Source of the DNA: RYN-230 sp963704995 | GTDB taxonomy: Bacteria > Actinomycetota > Actinomycetes > Streptosporangiales > Streptosporangiaceae | DNA length: 64,000 nt | NCBI GenBank assembly: GCA_963704995.1 | Contig: CAVPIM010000002.1 | Span: 5,091-69,090, forward strand | Direction: 5' to 3' | Shown: in pieces, positions 17,544 to 25,772 of the stretch | Position numbering within the stretch: position 1 is the first letter of the stretch | Layout of the letters: every line of letters starts with the position of its first letter | Position numbers and translations under genes: made by a program | Notes under the pieces: generated by a model | Database searches by the model: none | What the model was told of the DNA's origin: nothing | Seen by the model: the letters and a program-made list of their open reading frames with translations, nothing else

Positions 17544-18413
17544 TCAATCGCCGTCGGCCTCCGCGGAGCCGGTCAGCCGGAGCTTACGCTGCGCACGCTG
17601 GTAGAACGTGGTCCGGCCGAGCCGGACCACCCGGGCCGCGTCGGAGATGGTGCCGACCTCCACCGTGTCGCCCGGGTGCAGGTGCCCCACCACGTTCCCG
17701 TCCGACTCCAGGGCGGGCTCGCCGCTGCCTGGCAGCACGGTGAGCAGTACCTTCTCCTTGCTGGACAGGAACAGCGCCCGATTGAAGGCTGAATGCGGCG
17801 CCACCGGGGTGACCAGCAGCCCCTCGGCCAGGGGGGACACCAGCGGGCCGCCGGCCGAGAAGTTGTAGGCGGTGGACCCGGTGGGCGTGGCCACGATCAC
17901 CGCGTCCGCGGCGTAGCGCACGAACGGATGCGACTCCACAGTGAGCTCGACCAGGATGGAGGACCCGTGGCCGGGGACGCGGGCCAGGTCCACGTCGTTG
18001 AACGCGATGGTCTGCTGGCCGGGAAACTCGGCCCGGACCGCGGAGCGCGGCTCCGCGGTGAAGCGGTGCTCATCGATGGCGCACAGGGCGTCGGCCACCT
18101 CCGGCGGGTCGATCTCGGCCAGGAAGCCCAGCTTGCCCACGTTGACGCCGAGCACCGGCGGCCGGGGGCCGCACGACATGCGCATGGCACGCAGCATGGT
18201 GCCGTCGCCGCCCAGGCTGACCATGAGGTCGGAGCGGGCCGCCAGATCCGCCGGGGCGACCGCCTCGGCCGGGCCGGGCACCCGGCTGGCCTCGCCCTCC
18301 AGCACCAGCACCGTGACCTTGCGTTTGCTGGCCCAGGCCAGCAGCTCGAACATGGCCGAGTTGCAGTCCCGCCCGGGATGCAGCACGAGCCCCACCGTGT
18401 TGACCATGCCCAC
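17544..18413 (-). CDS. nadK: NAD kinase
   Basis: 289 aa, phosphorylates NAD to NADP with ATP or polyphosphate in the cytoplasm. Diagnostic motifs are SLGGDGTMLRAMR (GGDG), VNVGKLGFLAEIDPPEV, and ATPTGSTAYNFSAGGPLV with the catalytic region. The gene begins 12 bases after the stop of the NhaA-DsbA gene, so they are probably cotranscribed. The frequent actinobacterial neighbour recN is not here, so this may be an additional copy. Confidence 0.92.
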   Translation of the reverse strand: MGMVNTVGLVLHPGRDCNSAMFELLAWASKRKVTVLVLEGEASRVPGPAEAVAPADLAARSDLMVSLGGDGTMLRAMRMSCGPRPPVLGVNVGKLGFLAEIDPPEVADALCAIDEHRFTAEPRSAVRAEFPGQQTIAFNDVDLARVPGHGSSILVELTVESHPFVRYAADAVIVATPTGSTAYNFSAGGPLVSPLAEGLLVTPVAPHSAFNRALFLSSKEKVLLTVLPGSGEPALESDGNVVGHLHPGDTVEVGTISDAARVVRLGRTTFYQRAQRKLRLTGSAEADGD

Positions 18414-18425
18414 GGGCCGGCCTCC

Positions 18426-20315
18426 TCAGGTCGTGATCAGGGCGCGCACCCGCGCGGCGCGCACCGCGTCGGACAGCGTGCTGATGTCGTAGGCGCCGTA
18501 GTGGCGCTTGCCGTTGATGAAGAACGTGGGCGTGCCGGACACCGAGGACAGGTCCGCGGAGTCCACGTCCGCGGCCACCCGCGCCGCGCCCGCGTGCTTG
18601 CGCAGATCGTCGGTGAACCGGGCCGTGTTCAGGCCGAGGTCGGCTGCGTACTGGATCAGGTTGCGCGCGGTGAGCGCACCCTGGTGCTCCATCAGCACGT
18701 CGTGCATCTCCCAGAACTTTCCCTGCTTGGCGGCCGCCTCGGCGCCTTCCGCGGCCAGCTGGGCGTGCGGGTGCACGTCGCCCAGCGGCAGGTGCCGGAA
18801 CACGTACCGGACGTCGCCGAAGTCGGCCAGCAGTTCCCGGACGATCGGCTCGGCCTGCCCGCAGTACGGGCACTCGAAGTCGCCGTACTCCACCACGGTG
18901 ACCGGCGCCTGCTCCGGCCCGCGGATGTGATCGCGGTCCGGGTTGACCGGGACGGCCAGATCGGTGATGGTGGTGGAGGTGCCGAGCAGGGCGCGTATCT
19001 TGAGCCGCTTGGGCAGCAGCCGGGTGACCCGGAACACCGTCCAGGTGAGCGCGGATGCGCAGAACGCGGCGGACAGGATGCCCAGCTTCGCCTCGGCCAG
19101 CAGGGTGCCGTGGAAGGCGAGCGAGGCGATGAGCAGGGCCACGGTGAAGCCGATCCCCGCGATCGCGCCCGCGCCCATGACGGCGGCCCAGCCGACGGGC
19201 GGCTGGATGCGGCCCCGGCTGAGCCGGGTGACCAGCCACGCGGACCCGGTGGTGCCGACCGGCTTGCCCACCACGTAGCCGATCAGGATGCCCAGCGTGA
19301 CCGGGGACGTGTACGCCTTCGAGAGCAGCCCCATGCTGACCACCACGCCCGCGTTGGCCAGGGCGAACAGCGGCACGATGAGGTAGCTCGACCACGGGTG
19401 GTAGAGCTGCTGGAGCCGCTCGTTGGGGGAGATGGCCAGCGCGACGCCACCCCGGGCCTCACGGGCCAGTTCCGGGGTGGGCTGCTCGCGGAACAGCCGG
19501 AACAGGTCGCTGGCCCGCTCCAGGTCGCTGCGCGCGGCCGGGCGGGCGTAGGTGAGCAGGCCCATGACCAGCCCCACCACGACCGGGTCCACGCCGGACT
19601 TGAAGAATGCCACCCAGGCCGCCGCCCCGAGCAGGAAGTAGGCCGGTCCGAACCGGAGCCCCGTGGCCCGGACGCCGGCCGTCGCGACCAGGATGCCCAC
19701 CCCGGCCAGCAGCGCGGGCACCTGCAGGCGCGCACTGTAAAAAATCGCGATAACGGCCAGACCGGCCAGATCATCCACCACGGAGAAGGTGAGCAGGTAG
19801 GTACGCACCCGGTCGGGCAGCCAGGAGCCGACCAGGGCCAGCATGCCCAGTGCGAACGCGGTGTCGGTGGACATGGACGCGCCCCAGCCCCGCGCACCCG
19901 GGCCGCCTGCGTTGGCGGCCAGGTAGATCGCGACCGGGACGATCATTCCGCCCAGGCCGACGATGAGCGGCAGCGTCAGCCGCCGGCGCTCACGCAGTTC
20001 GCCCATGTCGAACTCGCGCCGGGCCTCCAGCCCGACGACCAGGAAGAAGAACGTCATCAGGCCGGAGTTCACCCAGCCGTGCAGGTCGTCGGACAGGCCC
20101 ACGCTGCCGATGGTCACCGACAGCCGGGTGGACCAGACCGAGGCATACGCCCCGCCAGCGACATTCGCCCAGACCAGCGCGGCCACCGTCGCGGCCAGCA
20201 GGATCGCCGCGCTGCCCGTCTCGGTGCGGAGGAACTGGCGTAGCGGGGTCTCCAGGTTCCGCGCCCACGCGGTCCGCCCGGACAGGTGGGAGGGAGCCGG
20301 CTCGGATTCCGTCAT
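18426..20315 (-). CDS. nhaA: Na+/H+ antiporter NhaA fused to a DsbA-like thioredoxin domain
   Basis: 629 aa. Residues about 20-410 are NhaA with around twelve helices; the transport aspartates are visible in STDTAFALGMLALVG and LTFSVVDDLAGLAVIA. Residues about 440-629 are a DsbA/thioredoxin fold with the redox motif ECPYCGQ, the cis-Pro loop VSGTPTFFINGKRHYG and the helical insert. NhaA exchanges external protons for internal sodium; the C-terminal domain would be extracytoplasmic or cytoplasmic depending on helix count. Such fusions are known from actinobacterial genomes, but the reason for coupling is not. Start chosen at the first ATG; NadK follows closely. Confidence 0.9.
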   Translation of the reverse strand: MTESEPAPSHLSGRTAWARNLETPLRQFLRTETGSAAILLAATVAALVWANVAGGAYASVWSTRLSVTIGSVGLSDDLHGWVNSGLMTFFFLVVGLEARREFDMGELRERRRLTLPLIVGLGGMIVPVAIYLAANAGGPGARGWGASMSTDTAFALGMLALVGSWLPDRVRTYLLTFSVVDDLAGLAVIAIFYSARLQVPALLAGVGILVATAGVRATGLRFGPAYFLLGAAAWVAFFKSGVDPVVVGLVMGLLTYARPAARSDLERASDLFRLFREQPTPELAREARGGVALAISPNERLQQLYHPWSSYLIVPLFALANAGVVVSMGLLSKAYTSPVTLGILIGYVVGKPVGTTGSAWLVTRLSRGRIQPPVGWAAVMGAGAIAGIGFTVALLIASLAFHGTLLAEAKLGILSAAFCASALTWTVFRVTRLLPKRLKIRALLGTSTTITDLAVPVNPDRDHIRGPEQAPVTVVEYGDFECPYCGQAEPIVRELLADFGDVRYVFRHLPLGDVHPHAQLAAEGAEAAAKQGKFWEMHDVLMEHQGALTARNLIQYAADLGLNTARFTDDLRKHAGAARVAADVDSADLSSVSGTPTFFINGKRHYGAYDISTLSDAVRAARVRALITT

Positions 20316-20357
20316 GCCCGGATTCTCCCAGGACGGTGGGTCACAGGCGCCCGCGGC

Positions 20358-20924
20358 TCAGCCCTCCGGGCCGCCGGCAATCTCGTCCTCGTCCTCGTCG
20401 GTCAGGTGGACGGCTGCTTCCTCGGCGCCTGCGGCGCCCCCATCGATGCCCACGTCCTGCGCGACCAGGTCCGACTCACGGTCCGGGTGAGATCCCTCGT
20501 CCTCCGCGACCAGGCGGCCGGCCCGCGGCTGGGCCTCGTCGTACGCTTCCGGGCCCTCCCGGGGCAGGTCACTCTCGGCGGCCGGGTCAGGGTCGGCGTA
20601 GGGGTCAGGCTCCGGCTCTTCCTCGGCCAGCAGCTGGTCGAGCGATTCACCCTCGCGCTCCTCGGCCAGCGTGGTGCCGAAGCGCTCTGCGGCCGACCAC
20701 CGGTCCGGCGGCGCGATCCCCGTGTCCAGCGGGTCGTCGCCGGGGTCACCCTCCAGCGTGTCAGACGCGTCCAGCTCACCGTCGTCGGTGAGGTCCGTGT
20801 CCTCCAGCCCGTCCGTACCCGGGTTGTACTCGCCGCGCTCGTAGTCGCCGGTACCGCCGCCGTACTCGTACTCGGTACCACCGTCGCCGCGATCGGCGGA
20901 GGGGTCATGGGTCTGTTCGGCCAT
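20358..20924 (-). CDS. DUF5709 family acidic protein
   Basis: 188 aa, very acidic and probably disordered, recognised as DUF5709 from the Asp/Glu/Gly-rich N terminus, LDTGIAPPDRWSAAERFGTT and SLDQLLAEEEPEPDPYADPD. Function unknown; the family is confined to actinobacteria. The C-terminal stretch ends in a run of acidic residues. Confidence 0.8.
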   Translation of the reverse strand: MAEQTHDPSADRGDGGTEYEYGGGTGDYERGEYNPGTDGLEDTDLTDDGELDASDTLEGDPGDDPLDTGIAPPDRWSAAERFGTTLAEEREGESLDQLLAEEEPEPDPYADPDPAAESDLPREGPEAYDEAQPRAGRLVAEDEGSHPDRESDLVAQDVGIDGGAAGAEEAAVHLTDEDEDEIAGGPEG

Positions 20925-20998
20925 AGGCCCAGGCTAGCGACAACGATCACGGGCTCCGACCAGGGAGCGGCCAGGCACCAGGTCAAGGCGTGTGCGCC

Positions 20999-21541
20999 TT
21001 ACTCCCGGTGGGCCGCCTTGTAGTCCTCCCAGCGGTCGAGCATCGCGGGCAGTTCCTTGCTGACGAAGTCGAAGTACATGGCTGACTCGGCGAGCCGGTC
21101 CCCGGCGGGCGTGCCCGCGCCGAGCACCTCGGCCCCGTCGCGCATTGTGTCCGCCCAGCGCATCATGATCCGGTCCCGGACCCGCAGGACCTCGTGCCAG
21201 ACGTTGTCCGGCATCTGGTACACGTGGCGCCGGGAGCCGGTCTCGGTCTCCCGGCTGACCAGGCCCACCTGGACCAGGTAGCGCACGCCGCCCGACACCG
21301 CGGCCGGGCTGACCTGAAGAAGCCCGGCGAGCTCCTCCGCGGTCAGGCGGCCCGCGTCCGCGGTCAGCAGCGCGACGAAGATCCTGGCCGGCATGCGCGG
21401 CATCCCCGAGTCGGCGAGCAGCGAGGCGAAGCGCTGGATGAACTGCCGCACGGCGGCGCCGTCCCGGGTCTCCTGCGCCGGCGCGGCCGCCTGCCGCTCC
21501 CGCACCTGGGCGGTGTCCCGGGCATCCGACGTCTGCGGCAC
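20999..21541 (-). CDS. GbsR/MarR family transcriptional regulator
   Basis: 180 aa. A winged helix-turn-helix is seen in MPARIFVALLTADAGRLTAEELA, LLQVSPAAVSGGVRYLVQVGL and VSRETETGSRRHVYQMPD, followed by a helical dimerisation region. It is divergent from an ABC exporter pair with 93 bases between start codons, an arrangement typical of a local repressor of drug export genes. The shared AT-rich gap holds an inverted repeat. Confidence 0.85.
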   Translation of the reverse strand: MPQTSDARDTAQVRERQAAAPAQETRDGAAVRQFIQRFASLLADSGMPRMPARIFVALLTADAGRLTAEELAGLLQVSPAAVSGGVRYLVQVGLVSRETETGSRRHVYQMPDNVWHEVLRVRDRIMMRWADTMRDGAEVLGAGTPAGDRLAESAMYFDFVSKELPAMLDRWEDYKAAHRE

Positions 21542-21576
21542 TGGCTGTCTCCCCTCCTCTGGCGTTCGCTGCCGCT

Positions 21577-21625
21577 AGTTTAGTAGATACATAACTTTCA
21601 TGATTTTGTGAAATCTAATGTTAAG
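21577..21625. promoter_or_regulatory. divergent promoter region with inverted repeat TTTCA-N8-TGAAA
   Basis: An AT-rich patch in otherwise GC-rich DNA between the GbsR/MarR gene and the ABC transporter gene. TTTCA at 21596-21600 and TGAAA at 21609-21613 form an inverted repeat. This is the likely operator for the divergent regulator. Confidence 0.5.
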
Positions 21626-21634
21626 CTGGGGAGC

Positions 21635-22522
21635 ATGACAGCGGTGATCGAAGTAGCCGGCCTGGTCAAGTCGTTCGGCCGGACGCGGGCGCTGGACGGG
21701 CTGGACCTGACCGTCGACGCCGGTGAGGTGCACGGTTTCCTGGGCCCTAACGGGTCAGGCAAGACCACCACCATCCGGGTCCTGCTCGGCCTGATCCGGG
21801 CCGGAGGCGGCAGCGCGCGGCTGCTCGGCGGCGATCCCTGGGCGGAGGCCACGGCGCTGCACCGGCGGCTCGCGTACGTGCCGGGCGACGTCACCTTGTG
21901 GCCGAACCTGTCCGGCGGCGAGGTCATCGACCTGCTCGCCCGGCTCCGCGGCGGCCTCGACGAGAAGCGCAAGGCAGCCCTGCTGGAAAAGTTCGAGCTC
22001 GACCCGGCCACCAAGAGCCGGTCCTACTCCAAGGGCAACCGGCAGAAGGTCGCGCTGGTGGCCGCGCTCTCGTCCGGGGCCGAGCTGCTGATCCTGGACG
22101 AGCCGACCTCGGGGCTGGACCCGCTGATGGAGGCCGCGTTCCGGGAGTGCGTGGATGAGGAACGGCAGTCGGGACGGACGGTGCTGCTGTCCAGTCACAT
22201 CCTGTCCGAGGTGGAGGCGCTCTGCGACCGGGTGACGATCATCCGCGCGGGCCGCACGGTGGACTCCGGTGCCCTGGCTGACCTGCGGCACCTGTCCCGT
22301 ACCTCGCTGCGGGCCGAGCTGGACCGGCCGCCGGACGGGCTGGCTGGCCTGCCGGGCGTGCACGACCTGGAGATCGCTGGCCACCGGGTCAGCGGCCAGG
22401 TGGACAACGGCGTGCTGCCTGAGGTGCTCAGGCGGCTGGCCGCGGCGGGGGTCCGCAGCCTGGTCAGTCAGCCACCCACGCTCGAGGAACTGTTCCTGCG
22501 CCACTACACGGACCCGTCATGA
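21635..22522 (+). CDS. ABC transporter ATP-binding protein (antibiotic exporter type)
   Basis: 295 aa from the ATG at 21635, preceded by CTGGGGAGC; a GTG at 21608 lies in the operator region and is less likely. Walker A FLGPNGSGKTTT, signature YSKGNRQKVALVAA and Walker B LLILDEPTSGLDP are present, followed by a short C-terminal domain. It pairs with a large two-module permease and overlaps its start by four bases (ATGA). Likely controlled by the divergent GbsR/MarR protein. Confidence 0.9.
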   Translation: MTAVIEVAGLVKSFGRTRALDGLDLTVDAGEVHGFLGPNGSGKTTTIRVLLGLIRAGGGSARLLGGDPWAEATALHRRLAYVPGDVTLWPNLSGGEVIDLLARLRGGLDEKRKAALLEKFELDPATKSRSYSKGNRQKVALVAALSSGAELLILDEPTSGLDPLMEAAFRECVDEERQSGRTVLLSSHILSEVEALCDRVTIIRAGRTVDSGALADLRHLSRTSLRAELDRPPDGLAGLPGVHDLEIAGHRVSGQVDNGVLPEVLRRLAAAGVRSLVSQPPTLEELFLRHYTDPS

Positions 22523-24171
22523 CCGCGGTGGCCGCCCGCACGCAGCGGCCTGGACGCCCGCTGGGCGGCCGGGGCCGGGCCGGGCTGACCGGGACCGCCG
22601 CCCTGATCTCCCTCGCCCTGCGCCGCGACCGCATCGTCCTGCCGGTCTGGGTGTACGTGTTCGCGGCCAGCATCGGCAGCACGGGGTACAGCTTCCGCCA
22701 CCTCTACACCAGCCTGGGTGAGCGCCTCGCGCTCATCGCCAGCGTCCGGAATGACCCGTCGGTCCTCGCGCTGAGCGGGCCGGTGTACGGGACCAGCGCG
22801 GGCTCGCTGGTGGCCTGGAAGGTCCTCGTGTTCGCGGCCGCGGGCGCTGGGCTGATGGGGATCTTCACGGTGGTCCGGCACACCCGCGACGACGAGGAGC
22901 AGGGCCGGCTGGAACTGGTGGGCGCCGCGGCGGTCGGCCGCCAGGCGCCCCTGGCGGCCGGCCTGACGGTGGCGTTCGGCAGCGGGCTCGTCCTCATCCC
23001 GGTCATCGCCGCCGTGCAGGTCATCCTGGGTTACCCGGCCGCCGGGTCGCTGGCCCTGGGCGTGGCGGTCGGGCTGACGGGCTGCGTGTTCGCGGCCATC
23101 GCCGCGGTCTGCGCTCAGCTGACGGTCAGCGCCCGGACCGCCCGCGGGCTGGCCGTCGGCGTGCTCGGGGTGTCGTTCCTGCTCCGCGCGGTGGGCGACT
23201 CGGCGTCCGGGGCGTCCTGGCTGCGCTGGGCCTCGCCGCTGGGCTGGGCCGAGCAGGTGCAGGTGTACGCGAGTCCCCGGTGGAGCGTGGGCGTCCTGTT
23301 CGTGGTGGCCGCCGCCGTCCTGACCGGGTGCGCCGCGCGGCTGGCCGCCCATCGTGACCTGGGTGCGGGCCTGCTGCCCGCCCGGGCCGGCCTGCCGCAG
23401 GCGGCGGTGTGGCTGCGCAGCCCGCTCGCCCTGGCCTGGCGGCTGCAGCGTGGCGCCCTGCTCGGCTGGGCGGTCGGCTTCGCGCTGGCCGGCGCGGTGC
23501 TCGGGTCGGCGGCCCGCGGGATCGGCCCGATGCTGAACACCAGCGCCCAGGCCCGGCAGATGTTCATCCGGCTGGGCGGGCACAGCGGCCTCGTCGACGC
23601 CTACCTCGCGGCGGTGATCGCGATGATGGGCGTGGCGGCCGCGGGGTATGCGGTCGCGGCCGTCCTGCGGCTGCACGGCGAGGAAAGTGAGCGCCGGGCC
23701 GAGCCGGTGCTGGCCGGCCCGGTCGGGCGTGTCCGCTGGGCGGGCAGCCATGTGCTCGTCGCCGCCGTGGGCAGCGTGGCGCTGCTGCTGGTGGGGGGCG
23801 TGGCCATGGCGCTGGGCGATGGGTTCACCTCGGGCGGCGTGGGCGCCGAGGTGCCGCGGCTGGCCGGTGCGGGACTGGCCCAGGTCCCGGCGGCCTGGGT
23901 CATGGCGGGCGTGGCGGTCGCGCTGTTCGGCCTGGTGCCGCGGGCGGCGGTGGCCGGGGCGTGGAGCGCGCTCGGCGTGGCGGCCCTGATCACGCTGCTC
24001 GGGCCGGCGATCAGGGTGGGGCAGGGGGTGCTGGACGTGTCGCCGTTCAGTCAGGTACCGAAGCTGCCGGGGGCGGTGGTCTTGGCGGGGCCGCTGGCGT
24101 GGTTGGTGGTGGTGGGGGTGGTCCTGGCGGTGGTGGGGCTGGCTGGGTTCCGGCGGCGTGACTTGATGTGA
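22519..24171 (+). CDS. large ABC transporter permease (polyketide/ionophore antibiotic exporter type)
   Basis: 550 aa with about twelve hydrophobic segments in two similar halves, as in exporters of polyketide ionophores. Landmarks: VWVYVFAASIGSTGYSF, HTRDDEEQGRLELVGAAAVGR and, in the second half, LRLHGEESERRAEPVLAGPVGR, the repeated cytoplasmic E-E-x-R/E-R-x-E motif of this family, and WASPLGWAEQVQVYASP. It is cotranscribed with the preceding ATPase. No biosynthetic cluster is adjacent, so it probably gives general resistance. Confidence 0.88.
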   Translation: MTAVAARTQRPGRPLGGRGRAGLTGTAALISLALRRDRIVLPVWVYVFAASIGSTGYSFRHLYTSLGERLALIASVRNDPSVLALSGPVYGTSAGSLVAWKVLVFAAAGAGLMGIFTVVRHTRDDEEQGRLELVGAAAVGRQAPLAAGLTVAFGSGLVLIPVIAAVQVILGYPAAGSLALGVAVGLTGCVFAAIAAVCAQLTVSARTARGLAVGVLGVSFLLRAVGDSASGASWLRWASPLGWAEQVQVYASPRWSVGVLFVVAAAVLTGCAARLAAHRDLGAGLLPARAGLPQAAVWLRSPLALAWRLQRGALLGWAVGFALAGAVLGSAARGIGPMLNTSAQARQMFIRLGGHSGLVDAYLAAVIAMMGVAAAGYAVAAVLRLHGEESERRAEPVLAGPVGRVRWAGSHVLVAAVGSVALLLVGGVAMALGDGFTSGGVGAEVPRLAGAGLAQVPAAWVMAGVAVALFGLVPRAAVAGAWSALGVAALITLLGPAIRVGQGVLDVSPFSQVPKLPGAVVLAGPLAWLVVVGVVLAVVGLAGFRRRDLM

Positions 24172-24228
24172 GGTTCGCGGTGGTTGGGGGGTGGTGGGTG
24201 CGGGTGGGGTGCGGAGTGGGGAGGGTGA

Positions 24229-24336
24229 CGTGGGGGCCGTGGGCGCTGGCTGGCCGGCTGGCGGACGGCGCCCGGCGGCGCGGCGTGCTTCTTCCGGCGG
24301 GCCGCATCGGGTACGCCAGCGCCCACGGCCCCCACG
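24229..24336. repeat. 22-bp perfect inverted repeat, 64-nt spacer
   Basis: The arms are 24229-24250 and 24315-24336 (CGTGGGGGCC...GCGCTGGC and its exact complement). It lies about 60 bases after the exporter permease stop and could act as its terminator or be a mobile repeat. Confidence 0.65.
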
Positions 24337-24438
24337 CCACCCCCGCGTGAGCCGCCCCGGGTCCGCCTGCGCCAACCCCGCGTGAGGCCGCCGGTCCGCG
24401 CACGCTAACCGTGCGTGAGGGCGTCCCGGTCCCTGCGC
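24336..24438 (+). repeat. three imperfect direct repeats of 33-35 nt
   Basis: Units start at 24336, 24371 and 24404. Each begins GCCA/GCTA-CC, contains GCGTGAG and then a GTCC segment. No conserved reading frame. Confidence 0.5.
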
Positions 24439-24531
24439 GCGAGGGCCCGGCCCGCCTGGCAGCACCATCAGCACACGGGTACCCGTAGGCCGAGGGCTGG
24501 GCCGGGCCCTGGGGCCGAGTGAGCCCACACC

Positions 24532-24587
24532 CTTCGTGATCATGGGATTAGTGGCGCTCCAACGCCACTAATCCCATGATCACGAAG
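24532..24587. repeat. perfect 25-bp stem hairpin with 6-nt loop
   Basis: The arm 24532-24556 (CTTCGTGATCATGGGATTAG then TGGCG) is exactly complementary to 24563-24587; the loop is CTCCAA. The arms are much AT-richer than the surroundings and there is no T-run, so it resembles a dispersed palindromic (REP-like) element more than a simple terminator. Confidence 0.8.
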
Positions 24588-24760
24588 CGGAGCAGAGCGC
24601 GGTGCGCGGGGAAAGGGGGCGGGAGGGGTCAGTGTGATTCGTGGGACTGGGGGGAGGGCGGCGGACCGGGGCGCGTCGGCGGGACCGGGGGGCAGACCCG
24701 GGGGGTCGGGGGCAGATTGGCGGCGGCGGCGGGGTCGGGGGCGGAGCGCGGCGGGCGGCG

Positions 24761-24825
24761 GCGGCGTGGCGGGGGACGCGGCGTGGCGGGGGACGCGGCG
24801 TGGCGGGGACGCGGCGTGGCGGGGG
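24761..24825 (+). repeat. four tandem copies of a 15-17-nt G-rich unit
   Basis: GCGGCGTGGCGGGGGAC at 24761 and 24778, then shortened copies at 24795 and 24811. The surrounding 250 bases are strongly G-rich on the top strand. Confidence 0.7.
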
Positions 24826-24877
24826 CGGCGGCAGGCTGGGTGGGGCAGAGCGGGGGATGGGGGCACGGGCATGCGAA

Positions 24878-24912
24878 TGGGGCCCCTCCGAGTATGAGTC
24901 GGAGGGGCCCCA
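24878..24912. terminator. 14-bp hairpin with loop GTATGAG (module A)
   Basis: TGGGGCCCCTCCGA pairs exactly with TCGGAGGGGCCCCA around GTATGAG. A near-copy with the same loop is at 25368-25402. Labelled terminator by shape only. Confidence 0.5.
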
Positions 24913-25152
24913 CCGGGCCGCGCTACACCAGTGCTCCGGTTGCCCGGCGTCCTGAAGCGCTACGACCTACCGCAGGGCGTGGAAGCAGCAACTGAAAATG
25001 CCGGTTACCCGGCCTTCCTGTCGCCCGGGTTTCCCCGGCGTCCCGGGAGTTTCCCCCCGGGAAGGACTTCCGCCTTGCGATGAATGAATTTGTACTCCCG
25101 CCCGGGGAAGCGGCGCAAGGGTTTCTGGCCAGTAATTTCAAGATTTTCCTTG

Positions 25153-25235
25153 TTATCCAGGAAATCCACAAGAAAGTGCCTGTTATCCCCCGGGAAAGGG
25201 AGCTGTCCACCGGGCTATCCACACCCTGGTCCACA
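25153..25235 (+). promoter_or_regulatory. cluster of DnaA-box-like motifs (module A)
   Basis: AAATCCACA 25162, TTATCCCCC 25183, CTGTCCACC 25203, CTATCCACA 25215 and TGGTCCACA 25227, plus TTATCCAGG at 25153, resemble the actinobacterial DnaA box TTGTCCACA/TTATCCACA. An AT-rich stretch lies just before. Spacing is 21, 20, 12 and 12 bases, the same as module B. Confidence 0.5.
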
Positions 25236-25367
25236 GCCTGGCCCCTGGGCGGCCTGCCGGGGGCGGAGCCGGAGCGGCCCTGATCCTGGTGCGGGCGGCG
25301 GGCATCCCGCGCTCCGGTGCTGAACCGGGAGGCGGGAGGGATATGGGCGGGAATGCCTGGTACGCAG

Positions 25368-25402
25368 CGAGGCCCCTCCACGTATGAGGTGGAGGGGCCT
25401 CG
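25368..25402. terminator. 14-bp hairpin with loop GTATGAG (module B)
   Basis: CGAGGCCCCTCCAC pairs exactly with GTGGAGGGGCCTCG around GTATGAG, the same loop as the hairpin 490 bases to the left. Confidence 0.5.
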
Positions 25403-25663
25403 CCGCGGCCATCCAGCAGGGCCGCCGATTACTCGGCTACCGGGGTGCTGTCGGGCCGCTCCACCAGGGCGGGAAAATCAGCCCGGAGTGCCAGTTTCCC
25501 GGCGCTCCGCACACCCGCCCGGGCGTTCCGGTTTCCCGGCCCGCCGGCGTGCGGGGGTTCTCGCTGATCTCCATATTTGGTGGTGCAGAATTTCTACCGC
25601 TTGGCACCGGGCGGGGCAAGGGCTTTCTGCCACGAATTTAGGGATTTTATGGCTATGAACAGC

Positions 25664-25737
25664 TTTTCCACAACAGCAGCCTGGTTATCCCCCGGGCCGG
25701 GCGGCTGTCCACCGCTTCATCCACAGCCCGGTCCACA
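25664..25737 (+). promoter_or_regulatory. cluster of DnaA-box-like motifs (module B)
   Basis: TTTTCCACA 25664, TTATCCCCC 25685, CTGTCCACC 25705, TCATCCACA 25717 and CGGTCCACA 25729. Spacing is 21, 20, 12 and 12 bases, exactly as in module A although much of the sequence between has diverged. Confidence 0.5.
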
Positions 25738-25772
25738 GGACCGCGCCCGGGAGGGCTGGCCGCGCCTGAGGC

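Larger units (their letters stand above)
24172..25772. other. 1.6-kb non-coding island rich in hairpins and repeats
   Basis: No gene is supported. Contents in order: a 22-bp inverted repeat (24229-24250 / 24315-24336); three imperfect repeats of about 34 nt (24336-24438); a perfect 25-bp hairpin (24532-24587); a G-rich stretch with 17-nt tandem repeats (24761-24825); module A (hairpin 24878-24912 and box cluster 25153-25235); module B (hairpin 25368-25402 and box cluster 25664-25737). The short open frames here are low in complexity or not preserved between the two modules. Confidence 0.7.

Noticed and set aside
17793..20243. 816-codon open frame on the plus strand
   Set aside because: It runs antisense through NAD kinase and the NhaA fusion, both of which have clear catalytic motifs.
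22504..24543. Long open frame on the minus strand across the exporter permease
   Set aside because: Shadow of the permease gene; repetitive basic residues, no start signal, no recognised family.
25080..25283. Small gene inside module A
   Set aside because: The frame is not preserved in module B although the box motifs are, so selection is not on a protein.
24172..25772. Chromosomal replication origin
   Set aside because: DnaA-box-like motifs cluster here, but dnaA, dnaN, rpmH, parA/parB and other oriC neighbours are absent, and the boxes are degenerate. Kept as an unexplained module instead.
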